A DNA stretch of 64,000 nucleotides from Paenibacillus lignilyticus (GTDB lineage: Bacteria > Bacillota > Bacilli > Paenibacillales > Paenibacillaceae): positions 496,001 to 560,000 of the forward strand of contig NZ_JAGKSP010000001.1 in assembly GCF_017942085.1 (NCBI RefSeq). Reading direction: 5' to 3'. A program made the translations under genes and the position numbers. Positions 8,128 through 18,800 of this stretch are shown here, piece by piece. The notes beneath the pieces were generated by a model. That model was not told the origin of the DNA and ran no database searches. It was given only the letters and a program-made list of their open reading frames with translations. The number at the start of each line of letters is the position of its first letter. The first letter of the stretch is position 1.

Positions 8128-10575
8128 CTACTGGATAACCAGTTCCTCGCGTCGCCCCGCTTTCAGATCCACTTCCACGGTTGCTTTACCCGCCGCTGCA
8201 TCATACAGGACGGACATGCTTTTGCCGCCGATTGTGACGACGGGCTCCCGCTGTGCGATCAGCTTCAACCTGCTCGTTCCCGCGCCTTCCATCTGCGCGC
8301 GAATGACGCCGTCTGCATAGGAATAGTCCGAAAGCTCGATGCCGAATGCTTTCTGAATGCTAAACGGATATGGGTTCGCTTGAACTCGGCGCACCGTTAT
8401 CTGCGAAGCCCCACCCTGCCCGGCTCCCGCAGCATCCACAGGCAGCTTGTTAGTCGCTTCCAGCACGTGACCCTCCACTTCAATCGACTCCACATACGGC
8501 CCCGAGCCGATCATCGCAATATCTAGGCGTTGTTCGCCGAAATATAGCCCCTCCAGCGTCATCTCCTCGCCGGCATACGGATGGAAGGTGATGCCTCCCG
8601 CTTCCATCGAGACACCAACCACGCCATGAATCGCTGCTTGATACCAGCCTCTCATGGAATAGGCATGCCATGTGCCGTTCTCCGTATTCCAACGGTCCAC
8701 GTCCGGTTCTGCCGTATCGATATAACAGGAAATGCCTTCCGGGCATGTCAGCTTCCCGGTCCAATAGCTCACCCAACCGATCCATTGCTCAATCAGATCA
8801 GGACGATTGCCGTCGTTAATCAGCTGCATGAAGTATTCGCCGGTTACCGGCCACCAGCAATGCAGCTGGTTCGCATCCATGTCAAAGGCATCCGACCAGA
8901 TCGGAATTTCACGCAAGCCCGCTTTGCAGACGATGTGGTTCGCGAAGAATTCCAGCGCTCCCGCATTCACCTTTTCCATCAAATCACTTAAATAATGGCT
9001 CTCCCATTTGACCGCGTTGGCGTTGAAGGAATTGCGCTTCTGCAGCGTCCGCGAATCGATGGAACTAACGACGAACTGCTTTTCTTCATCATAGAATAGC
9101 GGCAGAAAGTTCTTCTCAATCCCGCTGAAGACGGCTTTCGCGCGATCCTTCGTCTCCTGGTCGCCTACGAGCTCAGCCAAGTACTCCATCGAACGCGCCG
9201 CACAGTAGAATATCGTGTTGTTCAAGCTGCTAATGTCGCTGGTCCCCGTTTCATGCATGAATGCCGGAAAGTCCGGAAACAAGGAAGCCCCTTCGCAAAA
9301 GCCCGTTCCTTGCACTTCCCGCGTCAGAATAAGGTTGAAGATCCGTTTGACAAAATCATATCGATCCAGCACATCCTGCTTATTGCCCGTTGTCGCATAA
9401 TACTGCTGAAGCAGCGAAATATACATGCTCTGCGCCGGAAGCGCGCTGACGCTGTTCAAGCTCATGTCATGGCGGTAGCTGTGCGCAATGCCCCACTCCG
9501 CGTCTGCCGTCTCTTCGTAGAAGCGAAGCATGTCGCCGATAAACGCTTGATCGCCCCAATAGAGCGAGGCGTAATTGCTCGTAATGCCGTCCCAGCCCCA
9601 TACCCAGTACTGCTTGTTTTTCGCTTTAATCGCGCCGGGAACGTCCGTAACTTTGCAGGATTCGTGGTACAGCGGAATCAGACTCATGAAATCATTTAAC
9701 CCTTCATAAGGGCTGTTCAGAATGGGCGAGCGCTCCCGAATCCGTTCATACCGGGCATACTGCTTCGACACGGCTTCCTCGATTTCGGCTGACATCACAT
9801 AGGCTTTATTCAGCAGCGCTTCCTTATCGCAATCAAAACTGATTATGAAGCTGTAAGTCCGGTTTGGTTCTAAAGCCTCGCCGCCAGTGAGAATATATTT
9901 CGAATTAAGCGGTCTCTTGGAATAGCCAATCGGAAAATCCGCGCCAATGCTAATAAATAGCGGAACCGGCTCCTCGCGGTCGTATTTACTCACATCCGGA
10001 TTATTGATATTGATATCATCGGGATGGCCCGCTTCCCGCTCTTTCTGAATGTCCAGGAAAGAGCCGTGGAGCAGACCGGCTGCTTCATCATAGGACCATT
10101 CCTCCCACACACGACTTGTGCCGCCGGCGCTGAACCGGAAGTCCTGCGAATCCGCTGGGATTAAGGCGAAGTCCTTGTAGAACTCCATTTTGTAGCGAAA
10201 AGAAAGCGGGAGCTCCTGAGGTGTCGTCACTTGAAATACGATCGACTCTTCAACCGCCATCATCCGGTGCTGAAGCTTTACGCCATGCACCTCGCACTCG
10301 GATTCAACGCCAAACGGCCATAGTTTGGAATTCGAATAGGAGAGCTTCTGTGTTACGCCGTCCAACTCGACAAAATGTCTAAACCCATCCCATAACCGCT
10401 GCAGAAATATCGTGTTGCATCCGCGGATGGCAAGCGGGTTGTGATAATTCACCTGGGTCACGGCATTCTCATCGATTTGAAAATTCAATCGGCTGTCCGA
10501 GAACCATCTCGGCGATTCCGGGATGCCTTTCTCACTTTCGATTAAACCTCTGTTTACGCTATAAGTCGTTTTCAT
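8128..10575 (-). CDS. Six-hairpin (alpha/alpha)6 glycosidase superfamily protein
   Basis: An 815-residue cytoplasmic protein. About 270 residues of N-terminal beta-sandwich are followed by an (alpha/alpha)6 toroid. Its motifs recall GH63, GH78 and GH95-like enzymes: YWVWGWDGITSNYASLYWGD with acidic residues after W-G-W, ETGTSDISSLNNTIFYCAA, WESHYLSDLM, IWSDAFDMDANQLHCWWPV, and WNTENGTWHAYSMRGWYQAA near the end of the toroid. A C-terminal beta domain follows. This supports an exo-glycosidase acting on imported oligosaccharides; the exact family is not assigned. ATG 10575 lies 4 bp after the upstream gene's stop and follows GAGGAG. It is co-transcribed with the two DUF4038 genes and the GH-A-like gene. 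Confidence 0.65.
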   Translation of the reverse strand: MKTTYSVNRGLIESEKGIPESPRWFSDSRLNFQIDENAVTQVNYHNPLAIRGCNTIFLQRLWDGFRHFVELDGVTQKLSYSNSKLWPFGVESECEVHGVKLQHRMMAVEESIVFQVTTPQELPLSFRYKMEFYKDFALIPADSQDFRFSAGGTSRVWEEWSYDEAAGLLHGSFLDIQKEREAGHPDDININNPDVSKYDREEPVPLFISIGADFPIGYSKRPLNSKYILTGGEALEPNRTYSFIISFDCDKEALLNKAYVMSAEIEEAVSKQYARYERIRERSPILNSPYEGLNDFMSLIPLYHESCKVTDVPGAIKAKNKQYWVWGWDGITSNYASLYWGDQAFIGDMLRFYEETADAEWGIAHSYRHDMSLNSVSALPAQSMYISLLQQYYATTGNKQDVLDRYDFVKRIFNLILTREVQGTGFCEGASLFPDFPAFMHETGTSDISSLNNTIFYCAARSMEYLAELVGDQETKDRAKAVFSGIEKNFLPLFYDEEKQFVVSSIDSRTLQKRNSFNANAVKWESHYLSDLMEKVNAGALEFFANHIVCKAGLREIPIWSDAFDMDANQLHCWWPVTGEYFMQLINDGNRPDLIEQWIGWVSYWTGKLTCPEGISCYIDTAEPDVDRWNTENGTWHAYSMRGWYQAAIHGVVGVSMEAGGITFHPYAGEEMTLEGLYFGEQRLDIAMIGSGPYVESIEVEGHVLEATNKLPVDAAGAGQGGASQITVRRVQANPYPFSIQKAFGIELSDYSYADGVIRAQMEGAGTSRLKLIAQREPVVTIGGKSMSVLYDAAAGKATVEVDLKAGRREELVIQ

Positions 10576-10579
10576 CTCG

Positions 10580-12223
10580 TCAGTTCTCCTCTTTCACTCG
10601 TTTTAAGCTAAGTATCCAATCCTCGTGATCCGGCGCGAACGTTCTCCACATCATCCCGCTGCCGTACCCGTGATACTGGAAGTCTTCATTTCGGACCGCA
10701 TGCCACGCTCCCGTACGAGGATTCATCCATTTCCCTTCATAGGTTTCGCCGCCTTGTTTTGCGCCCAAGATCATGACGAGGACCGGAACCGGAGCTTGGC
10801 CGCCTGTACAATAGATGATGTATTGCTCCCTCAGAATGGCTGCGCAATACACATTGCTTTCCGCCACCGTACTCACCCACTCCGGATGAGGCTCAAGCTC
10901 CCACCAATTGACCGTTTCCATAAGATCACGTACATGCTTCATCTGTCCTGACCCGGGCAGATGCAAATCATCCTGCCATAAATCAGGCCTCATCTGATCC
11001 GTCCATTTATCCTTCTGCTCCCCGTTATATAAGGACCAAATCCCATGTGCTCCATACGTCTGCCCGATACAGCCCTGCAGCAGCGGAACATAGGTGGCGA
11101 AACGGATATGCTGATCGTTTATGCGAATGCCGTCATCCAGCACGCAGTTGGGATGATTCTCATACCAGGATTCGCTCATAATCGAGGGTTTGGGCGGCTG
11201 CATCTGATAATCGAGATAAGGCAGCATTTCCATGAAATTTTTGAATCCGAGCACATGCCCCACTTGAATGAGGTTGAAATCGTACCACTCTTCCGCATGG
11301 TAATGCCGGCTGCCGCTGTGCGGCGCGACGGAATGAACCGAGGTCGGATGACCGTACGGATCGCAGCGATGAATTTCGTTCCCCAGCTCGCGCCAGCCTT
11401 CCACGTCATCCGTGAACAGATATTCGCCTGCCGGCGACCACATCACGTTGAATGCCGCATATCGTGCGACAAGATAACGGAGATAATGTTTGCCGCCTTC
11501 CACCTTAATGCCTTGCAAATCCTGGCCCCACATGGCCATTAAACAAGGAACGAATCCCATGCTGAGCATGAGGCGAATGCGCAGATCCAAATGGCTGAAA
11601 TAAGCCGGATTAATGAGCGAATACCGCTCCAGATAAGGCGCTCCGCCTTCATTGAGAAAATACTCCGGCTCATATCTGACGTAGCTGCTAGTTTCTTCGC
11701 CGAATTGGTCCGCTGTCGGATGGCCGACAACCAGCTGTATCACATTGAAGCCTTTTTTCCTGCGGTCTTCCAAATAGGCCGGAAGCGTTTTCTTCAAGTC
11801 GCAGCGCAGCGTATGCGCGGACCATAAAGTATCCCCCATCCAATAGAACGGCGTTCCATCCCCGTATTCGAACCATCTGCCCGATTCATGGATGCGCACG
11901 AAACCTCTTCGATTCGGATTATGCTGAAGCTCCTCTTCTTGCCAGGCGGCGGCGGTTACGATGCCCGTATGGCCGTGAAGTCCGGCATCCGCTTGATCGG
12001 AGCATATCGTCGTATAATGCCATTCTCCCGCAGTGACCGGAGCAAAACGGACCTTCCACAAACTGCCCCCGTCCCAGAAGCCGGGAATCATCAGCGTCTC
12101 TCCGTTAGGACCGACAAACTCAGCCTGCAGCTCCACTTCCAGGAAAGGATTATCGTACCCTTCCGCTGCTTTGAAAACTAGCTCTGCGCATTCCCATACT
12201 TTCGTGTCCACGTTGCGGTTCAA
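10580..12223 (-). CDS. DUF5060-DUF4038 glycoside hydrolase, first gene of the glycosidase operon
   Basis: A cytoplasmic protein of about 547 residues in three parts. An N-terminal DUF5060 beta-sandwich spans about residues 5-90 (FLEVELQAEFVGPNGE, then FAPVTAGEWHYTT). A DUF4038 apiosidase-like TIM barrel follows, starting RWFEYGDGTPFYWMGDTLW, with WSPAGEYLF and IMSESWYENHP holding candidate catalytic acids. The C-terminal ~90 residues are a beta domain like those called putative collagen-binding. The start is TTG 12223, chosen because GGAGGTG lies six bases before it; reading from the TTG at 12241 would place the ribosome site inside the gene. A cre-like site sits 56 bp upstream. The downstream glycosidase gene follows after 4 bp. 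Confidence 0.75.
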   Translation of the reverse strand: MNRNVDTKVWECAELVFKAAEGYDNPFLEVELQAEFVGPNGETLMIPGFWDGGSLWKVRFAPVTAGEWHYTTICSDQADAGLHGHTGIVTAAAWQEEELQHNPNRRGFVRIHESGRWFEYGDGTPFYWMGDTLWSAHTLRCDLKKTLPAYLEDRRKKGFNVIQLVVGHPTADQFGEETSSYVRYEPEYFLNEGGAPYLERYSLINPAYFSHLDLRIRLMLSMGFVPCLMAMWGQDLQGIKVEGGKHYLRYLVARYAAFNVMWSPAGEYLFTDDVEGWRELGNEIHRCDPYGHPTSVHSVAPHSGSRHYHAEEWYDFNLIQVGHVLGFKNFMEMLPYLDYQMQPPKPSIMSESWYENHPNCVLDDGIRINDQHIRFATYVPLLQGCIGQTYGAHGIWSLYNGEQKDKWTDQMRPDLWQDDLHLPGSGQMKHVRDLMETVNWWELEPHPEWVSTVAESNVYCAAILREQYIIYCTGGQAPVPVLVMILGAKQGGETYEGKWMNPRTGAWHAVRNEDFQYHGYGSGMMWRTFAPDHEDWILSLKRVKEEN

Positions 12224-12278
12224 GCCCGTCACCTCCTCCAAAATAACTTCCGCTTACTTGTCGCCAACTCTATTCTAG

Positions 12279-12292
12279 TGCAAGCGCTATCA
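12279..12292. promoter_or_regulatory. cre-like operator (CcpA/LacI type) before the glycosidase operon
   Basis: TGCAAGCGCTATCA matches the catabolite-responsive-element consensus TGWAARCGYTWNCW at 13 of 14 positions (C for W at position 3). It lies 56-69 bp upstream of the TTG start of the first gene, the right place to control the four-gene operon. No clear -35/-10 pair was found beside it. Confidence 0.6.
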
Positions 12293-12350
12293 AGGAAAAT
12301 AGTGAATATACGGCTAACTTATGCTGCAATCTGGAAATGTGAAAAACCAA

Positions 12351-12387
12351 AAAAAACAGCCACCCGGAACATTCCGGCTGGCTGTTT
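12351..12387 (-). terminator. Terminator of the shorter beta-helix gene
   Basis: Arms 12354-12369 and 12372-12387 form a 16-bp stem with one mismatch (core CAGCCA...TGGCTG, then CCGGAA/TTCCGG). On the minus strand it is followed by TTTTTTTT. It lies 12 bp after the stop at 12399, so the glycosidase operon downstream needs its own promoter. Confidence 0.9.
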
Positions 12388-12398
12388 GGAAGAAAGCA

Positions 12399-15300
12399 TT
12401 AGTTCGTAATAAGCGCTCTGTCCGCTACTACCCACGTGAAGGAAGAGCTCGCGTTCTTCGTTCCGGTAACGCGAACTTTAACGGTATGGCTGCCGCTCGA
12501 GAGCGTCGGGCTGGTGTAGATCAGCGTATTCTTAAGCAGCGTCGCATTGTAGAGATCCACCATGGTTTCGGTTCCGCCGTCAATGGAAATCGCTGCAATA
12601 CCCGAAGAGTTGTATTTCTGGCCATACAGTTCTACCTTCGTTCCGGTGAAATCCACTTGATAATAATCGTTCGTATTGCCGGAGTAGTGCTCATCATCCA
12701 AGTACGCGCCTGTGCTCGCTCCGGAACCCCATGAGCCAACGAACTCGAACTGGTTCTGTCCCGTACCGGTCACAAAATCATTAACCGTTGTCGTAATCGT
12801 ATACGCGGCACTTCCTATGGAAGAGTCCGACATGCCGGACTTGATGGCAATCGCCTTCAGCGTCATGCTCGACGAAACGCTTACCGGACCGGTGTACAGC
12901 GTGGAAGAAGCTGTCGGCGTGCTGCCGTTCGTTGTGTAACGAATATCAGCGCCGGAGGTTGCCGTCGAGATCGAAACCGATTGCGTACCGCTATACGTGC
13001 CTGCCGCAAGGCCAAATGTCGGCGTAGCCGCAGGCGTTGCTGAAGCGGTTACGACGATACGATCCGCAACGAGCCAGTAGGCCGATGAGCTGGCATTCTT
13101 CGTACCCGTTACGCGAAGCTTCACCGTATGCGTGCCGCTCGTTAACGTCGGGCTTGTGTAAATAAGCGTATTGAGCAGCAGTGTTGGATTGTAAAGATCG
13201 ATGTTCGTTTCCGCTCCGCCGTCGATCGAAACCGCGGCAATGCCGGAAGAACTATACTTCTGCGCGTATACTTCTACCTTCGTTCCGGTGAAATCGAATT
13301 GATAGTAATCATTCGTGTTCCCGGAGTAGTGCTCATCGTTCATATAGGCTCCCGTGCTTGGACCCGAACCCCATGAGCCGACATACTCGAATTGATTTTG
13401 CCCCGTACCTGTTACGGTATCATTCACTGTAGTCGTTCCCGGCAAATTGATCGTATACGCTGCAGTGGCTACCGCAGAGTTCGTCATGCCCGCCTTGATG
13501 CCAATCGCCTTCAATGTCTGAGATGACGAGACGTTGACAGCTCCCGTATACAGTGTCGAAGAAGCTGTCGGAGTGCTTCCATCGGTTGTGTACCGGATAT
13601 CAGCGCCGGAGGTAGAGCTTGAGATCGTAACCGACTGCGCAGAAGCATACGTTCCCGCTCCGGGGCTGAACGTCGGTGTTGCCACCGTTGCAACGGGAGC
13701 TACATAACCCGGAACCCAATCCGTGCCGCCAAACTCATAGGCTCCGATGTCCGGTGCAGTGCCGACATATCCGTCTGTTACACCGGAGATGACCGCTCCT
13801 GCATCTTTGGCCGGCGACGAAGTCGTGATGCGATACTGCAATCCGCCTGTACCGCTGCCTACGAATAGCGGGTTAGTCGTTTGGAAGATAGAAGTCGTCG
13901 ATGGGTTATAGTTGATGACGTCATCGCGGAAAATATTATTTTTCATATTATCCGTCGCTTCATTGGAGTAGGTTACGTAGGATGCATAACCTGACGTTGC
14001 TAGCGTGTTGTTGAATATCTTCTGAACATCGGCGGAGGAAGTATGTTGAATATAAATATCCGCAACCACGTTGTTCCACAGCACGTTATGATCGATCTGA
14101 GCCAAGCCTGAACCTTGGTCAAAATAAATACCTACTTGGATGCCTTCCCCCGTCGACAGCGCCGAGGAGTCATGAATCCAGTTGTGGTGGATGCGCAATC
14201 CGTCCGTTACATAGTCTCGGGAGGAGTAGATCGCTCCCATATCCATATTCAGCATTCCGAAGTTATACATATCGTTGTAGCCGACATTCACGTTCTGGCT
14301 GTTCATGAAGTCAATGCTCGCACGGCCTGTGCGATAGATGGTATTGTTCGTAATCGTTTGGCCATTCGTGCCATCCACAGGCATGACTGCACTCGCGTAC
14401 GTGCCCTCATAGTCAATGTCGTGGATCTTATTGTTGTTCGCTGTCGTGTTCGAGCCGAGTGCAATACCTACGCTTGAGCTGTACGCAATTTCGCTGTTCT
14501 GAATAATGCTGTTCGCACCCATCAAGCGAATTCCCGTACCTACGCCTGTCACAACTTGACCCGTATGCGTGTAGGTGACATCCGAATCTGTAATCGTAAC
14601 CCCATGGTTGATATACTTCGCATTCAGTCCGTCAAGCGTAATGTTCGTGCTGCTGGTATTGGACGTAATGGAAGCCGCGAACAGTTTCAAATTCCGGATC
14701 GTAATATACGATCTGCCGCTAAGGTCAAACGCATAGTTCCGTTTCTTCACTTCCACGTTCGTCGGGCTTCCTCCTCCCGGCGCATACAGATATAGCTGCG
14801 TGCCATCGTAGAAAAATTCCTTCGCAACGTCCAGTGCGCCAAGGCGTCCCGTTAAGTAATAGTACTTCCGCAGTCTGTCGTCTCCGCCGATGATGCCGCC
14901 GGATAGGGTCAGCTGTGTTCCCGTTTGTGCCGTAATGGTACGGGTCTGCGAGATAAACCAGCCGTTTACCCAAATCGTACCGCCAACCCAGCCTCCGCTG
15001 ATGCTTGGAATGCCGGAGTCATTTACCGTTTGCGCACCTGATGTTGACCAAGTGCCAAGGGTACCGTTGCGGAAATCGTTACGGTTAAACAGATCGTTCG
15101 AGTCCGGCAGGTTCGGCCAGCGGGCTTCGATCATCATTTGCCCGTTCACGAACACTTGATTGGCGAGCAGTGTCGTGTTGTTAGTCATATTCGCATTGTA
15201 GCCGTTCGTCATGGAGATCGTTTTCTTATAAATATTGCCGCTGTGCACCGACCAGCCGCCATCGGCTGTATCGGCACCGCTGACCGTAACATCCGCGCCG

Positions 15301-15620
15301 CCATCCGGCTCATAAATAATCGGATTGCCGGCCGAACCGGAATTCGTCGGCGTAATCGTTTCGCGGTAGATACCGGTGCGAATCTTAACCGTGTCGCCCG
15401 CAGTTGCAACTGTAGACGCTTTCTGAATGGTCGCGAACGGTTGGGACGAAGAGCCCGGATTGCTGTCCGAAGCGCCCGTACCGCCTACGTAAAAGGTGGC
15501 GCCTGCCGCGGCCGCATGCTGTGGAGGAGAAATAAAAGGAATGCTGAGTGTTGCGGTCATTGCCAATAAGACCATTTTGCGAAGAAAGCTGCTGCTTTTC
15601 ATTGAAAAGTTCATACGCAC
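12399..15620 (-). CDS. Secreted right-handed beta-helix protein with chitobiase-like and carbohydrate-binding-like modules
   Basis: A 1073-residue exported protein. Residues 1-38 are a signal peptide (KMVLLAMTATLSIPFI...HAAAA). Residues 41-640 form a right-handed parallel beta-helix that opens like polysaccharide-acting helix enzymes (FYVGGTGASDSNPG, PFATIQKA, AGDTVKIRTGIYRETITP) and has many N-rich turns (NNTIYRTG, IHHNWIHD, DHNVLWNN). The fold occurs in pectate lyases and GH120 xylosidases; the activity here is unproven. The C-terminus alternates two module types: chitobiase/FN3-like (647-726, 866-943) and a ~128-residue beta module (731-858, 946-1073). The start is GTG 15620 behind GAGGGG; ATG 15614 is possible. 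It is a paralogue of the larger downstream-oriented neighbour but lacks SLH domains, so it is probably released. Confidence 0.8.
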   Translation of the reverse strand: MRMNFSMKSSSFLRKMVLLAMTATLSIPFISPPQHAAAAGATFYVGGTGASDSNPGSSSQPFATIQKASTVATAGDTVKIRTGIYRETITPTNSGSAGNPIIYEPDGGADVTVSGADTADGGWSVHSGNIYKKTISMTNGYNANMTNNTTLLANQVFVNGQMMIEARWPNLPDSNDLFNRNDFRNGTLGTWSTSGAQTVNDSGIPSISGGWVGGTIWVNGWFISQTRTITAQTGTQLTLSGGIIGGDDRLRKYYYLTGRLGALDVAKEFFYDGTQLYLYAPGGGSPTNVEVKKRNYAFDLSGRSYITIRNLKLFAASITSNTSSTNITLDGLNAKYINHGVTITDSDVTYTHTGQVVTGVGTGIRLMGANSIIQNSEIAYSSSVGIALGSNTTANNNKIHDIDYEGTYASAVMPVDGTNGQTITNNTIYRTGRASIDFMNSQNVNVGYNDMYNFGMLNMDMGAIYSSRDYVTDGLRIHHNWIHDSSALSTGEGIQVGIYFDQGSGLAQIDHNVLWNNVVADIYIQHTSSADVQKIFNNTLATSGYASYVTYSNEATDNMKNNIFRDDVINYNPSTTSIFQTTNPLFVGSGTGGLQYRITTSSPAKDAGAVISGVTDGYVGTAPDIGAYEFGGTDWVPGYVAPVATVATPTFSPGAGTYASAQSVTISSSTSGADIRYTTDGSTPTASSTLYTGAVNVSSSQTLKAIGIKAGMTNSAVATAAYTINLPGTTTVNDTVTGTGQNQFEYVGSWGSGPSTGAYMNDEHYSGNTNDYYQFDFTGTKVEVYAQKYSSSGIAAVSIDGGAETNIDLYNPTLLLNTLIYTSPTLTSGTHTVKLRVTGTKNASSSAYWLVADRIVVTASATPAATPTFGLAAGTYSGTQSVSISTATSGADIRYTTNGSTPTASSTLYTGPVSVSSSMTLKAIAIKSGMSDSSIGSAAYTITTTVNDFVTGTGQNQFEFVGSWGSGASTGAYLDDEHYSGNTNDYYQVDFTGTKVELYGQKYNSSGIAAISIDGGTETMVDLYNATLLKNTLIYTSPTLSSGSHTVKVRVTGTKNASSSFTWVVADRALITN
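12402..13682 (-). repeat. Tandem 2-module repeat inside the shorter beta-helix gene
   Basis: Two units, 13047-13682 and 12402-13025, each encode one chitobiase-like module (YTTDGSTPTASSTLYTG in unit 1) followed by one beta module (TVTGTGQNQFEYVGSW in unit 1). The period is about 215-220 codons. The copies are highly alike in protein, which points to internal duplication. Confidence 0.85.
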
Positions 15621-15705
15621 ATAATCCCCCTCGAATGATGTTATGCTTCACTTGGCCTTTCACTGTAAAACTACCACATCGCAATTCTCTCTCAAATGCA
15701 GAGAG

Positions 15706-15719
15706 CGGAAGCGCTTACT
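15706..15719. promoter_or_regulatory. cre-like operator before the shorter beta-helix gene
   Basis: CGGAAGCGCTTACT matches the looser cre consensus TGNAANCGNWNNCW except for the first base. It sits about 90 bp upstream of the start at 15620 and carries the palindromic core AAGCGCTT. Confidence 0.5.
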
Positions 15720-15785
15720 TCTTCTGGAATCTTTAAGAAAGCTGGTTCATTATTCACCCCCTTTATCGTTCTTTTTCATATAAAA

Positions 15786-15827
15786 CGGGAGGTCCCATGC
15801 CCTACGATAATGACGCAGGACCTCCCG
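15786..15827 (-). terminator. Terminator of the SLH-anchored beta-helix gene
   Basis: CGGGAGGTCC (15786-15795) pairs perfectly with GGACCTCCCG (15818-15827) around a 22-base loop. It is followed on the minus strand by TTTTAT. It begins 17 bp after the stop at 15844. Confidence 0.85.
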
Positions 15828-15843
15828 GTGAAGCTGCTCTCTA

Positions 15844-18800
15844 CTAGTTCGTAGTGTTTAGCAGGATATCAATTACTGCAGCTGCTTGCGCTCTGGTGGC
15901 TTGAAGCTGCGGTCCAAAGCTGCCATCTGTGAAGCCTTTGAACAGGTTAAGCTGGGCAGCTAGTTGTACGGAATCGGAAGCCCAGCCGCTGATTGCCGCT
16001 TGATCCGCGAATGTGGAAGCTGCTGCCGGGTCAGGTTTCGCACCGCCGTTTGCGTAGAGATATGCTTGAACAACGATTTGAGCCATTTGTTCACGTGTAA
16101 TGATGGCATCCGGCGCAAAGGTTGTGGCAGACGTGCCTTTAATGATGCCTGCTTGGCTCGCAGCATACACGCTGTCCATGTACCATGCAGAATGCGAAAC
16201 ATCCGTGAATGCTCCCATCGATGAAGCGGATGCAGCCGGAAGTTTCAACGCGCGTGCAATCATCGACACGAATTGAGCGCGAGTTACGGTAGCATTCGGC
16301 TGGAACAATTGCTCGGATACACCGTTCACGATTTGTTTGGCAGCCATTCGTTCAATAGCCGCTTGCGCCCAGTGCCCTTGAATATCGCTAAAGGTCTTAT
16401 CGGATTCCAGTACGGCATATTTGGAGAAATGCGATAGCTGTACAAGGATCGTGTGATCATCCACTAGCGTGCCGCCAACATATTCCCACTGTTTTGTAGT
16501 CTCGTTGTAAAAGTAGACGCCGACTTTGTCTTTATCTGCAATCTTGGAAGCATCGACTGTGAAGCGGGCTTCTACATGGCCGCCAAACGAATGGATGGCA
16601 TCTTGGCCTACCGTTAAGTTGAAATCGTAAATGTCAGATAATTGCTGCATGGTATCCGATGTCGGTTGGCTGTTTGTTGTTGACCAGCTCAATTTGACAT
16701 TTTCGCCTTTCTTCGCAGCAATTGCGCTTGGGTCAAATTGCAGCTGCATGCCATTGCTTTGGATGACAATCGGCTTGCCAAGTTCAGTTGCCTTCGCAAT
16801 GACTTCACCGGATAGATCAATTTGAACATGATCAACCTTTTCTGTTGTCGACACGTCGATTGTCAGCCTTTTATCCGTACCGCCGAGTTGATTAAGCAGG
16901 AATCCATCGTTTGTTGTCACTTTAAGTGACACACCATCGGCATCTCTGCTGATTGAATTCTGATAAGGTGTTTGCACTGGTGCCGGTGGAGCCGGTGGTG
17001 TCGGATCAATCGGTTCCTCGGGATCTGTAGGATCCGTCTCTTCCTCACCCGCAATGCTGATATAGTCGATGTTGATGAGACCCGTGTCGCCGGCATCCTT
17101 CTTAATGGCGATCGTGTTCTCTCCTTCGGCAAGTGTCAGCTTCACGGTTCGATTGCCCCATGTATCCCAGTTGCCGGTGCCGGAGAAGTGAACTTGCTTA
17201 ATCTTCGTACCGTTTACGTAAAGCGATAATGTTCGATCATCGTCTCCATCAGCATAACGGATGGTCACATCTTTGCTGCCTGCGGCAGCTGCATGAACCG
17301 TAAAGGTAAGGGATGGACCGTCTCCGTTAAAGCTGTCAACAAATCCGGTTCCGGAATAACCGGGATGATCGGTGTTTTCTTTGACATTCCCACTAAATGC
17401 GGAAAGTTCCGCTTCATACTTCATGCCTGGTGCGTGTTCTTGATTCGCATCCAATGGAATGCTGATGTTATCGACGTTTACAGCACCGGTATCGCCTGCA
17501 TCGTATTTGTAGGTGATCGTATTCTCACCTGCTTGCAGAACCAATTGCTCGGTTTTGTAACCCCAACCATCCCAGCCGCCGGTACCCATCAAACGCGTTT
17601 GTTTGATTTTCTCGCCATTGAGATAAACGCTGAGGGACCGGATATCCGAGTCTCCGTTGGCGTAACGCAGCGTAACATCCTTCGTCACGGTTGCGAAGGT
17701 ATTTACGGTGAAGGTTACTGCTGCTCCTTGACCATTGAAACTGTCCACGAAGCCTGTGCCCGTAAAGTCGTCATGATTGGTTGCCAGAGCCGTTCCGCCT
17801 TCAAGCGTGGCAGCCTCCGCTTCATAGATTACACCTGGGTCCGGCTCCGTCTCTGCCGTCGGTACTGGCGGATCTGTCGGATCTGTTGGATCCGTCGGAT
17901 CTTCCGGCGTTGGCACCGTCGTAGGCGTCGGCTCATCAATCGCTCCGCTAGTTGTAATGACGATTCGGTCTGCGGTCGTATAGGTGCCGCCCGAGTTCTC
18001 ATTCTTCTTCCCTGTAATTCTCACTTTCACCGTATGCTGCTCAAGCGGTAAGCCTGGGCTTGTGTAAAGAAGCGTATTGGCATCGCGTGAAACATTATAC
18101 AAATCAACGAGCGTTTCCAGCCCGCCGTCCACGGAGACCGCAATGATACCGAAGGCATTATTCTTCTCCCCATATACCTTCACTTGCGTACCCGTAAATT
18201 TAAATTGGTAGTAGTCATTTGTTGTCGCGTTAAAATGATCGGTTTCCATGTAAGCCTGACCATTCGCGCTTGCATTCCAAGAACCAACGAACTCATACTG
18301 GTTCTCGTCCGTACCTGTATCCGTATCGTCGAACGTTAATGTCTGCGCAGGCTCAGTATCACTGCTCGTAATCACAACACGGTCTGCCGTTGTATAGATG
18401 CCTTTCGATAATGCATTCTTAAGTCCGGTAATTCTGACTTTAAGTGTATGGCTTCCGTTAGACAACGTGTGGCTTGTGTAAAGCAGCGTATTGGCCTTAC
18501 GTGTCGGATTGTAAAGATCGATCAGCACTTCAGGACCGCCGTCAATCGATGCGGCGACAATACCAAAGGCATCGTTCTTCTCGCCATACATTTCGATTTG
18601 GGTGCCCGTAAATCTCACTTGGTAATAGTCGTTTGCCGTTCCGCTGAAGTGGTCGGTTTGCAGATAAGCTTCAACATTTGCGCTTGCATTCCAAGAGCCC
18701 ACAAATTCATATTGATTCTCATCTGTACCGGTATCATCATCGTCAACGGTTGTGGTTTGGGCATCGACAGATCCCAGGATCACGACAGCCTTATCCGCTG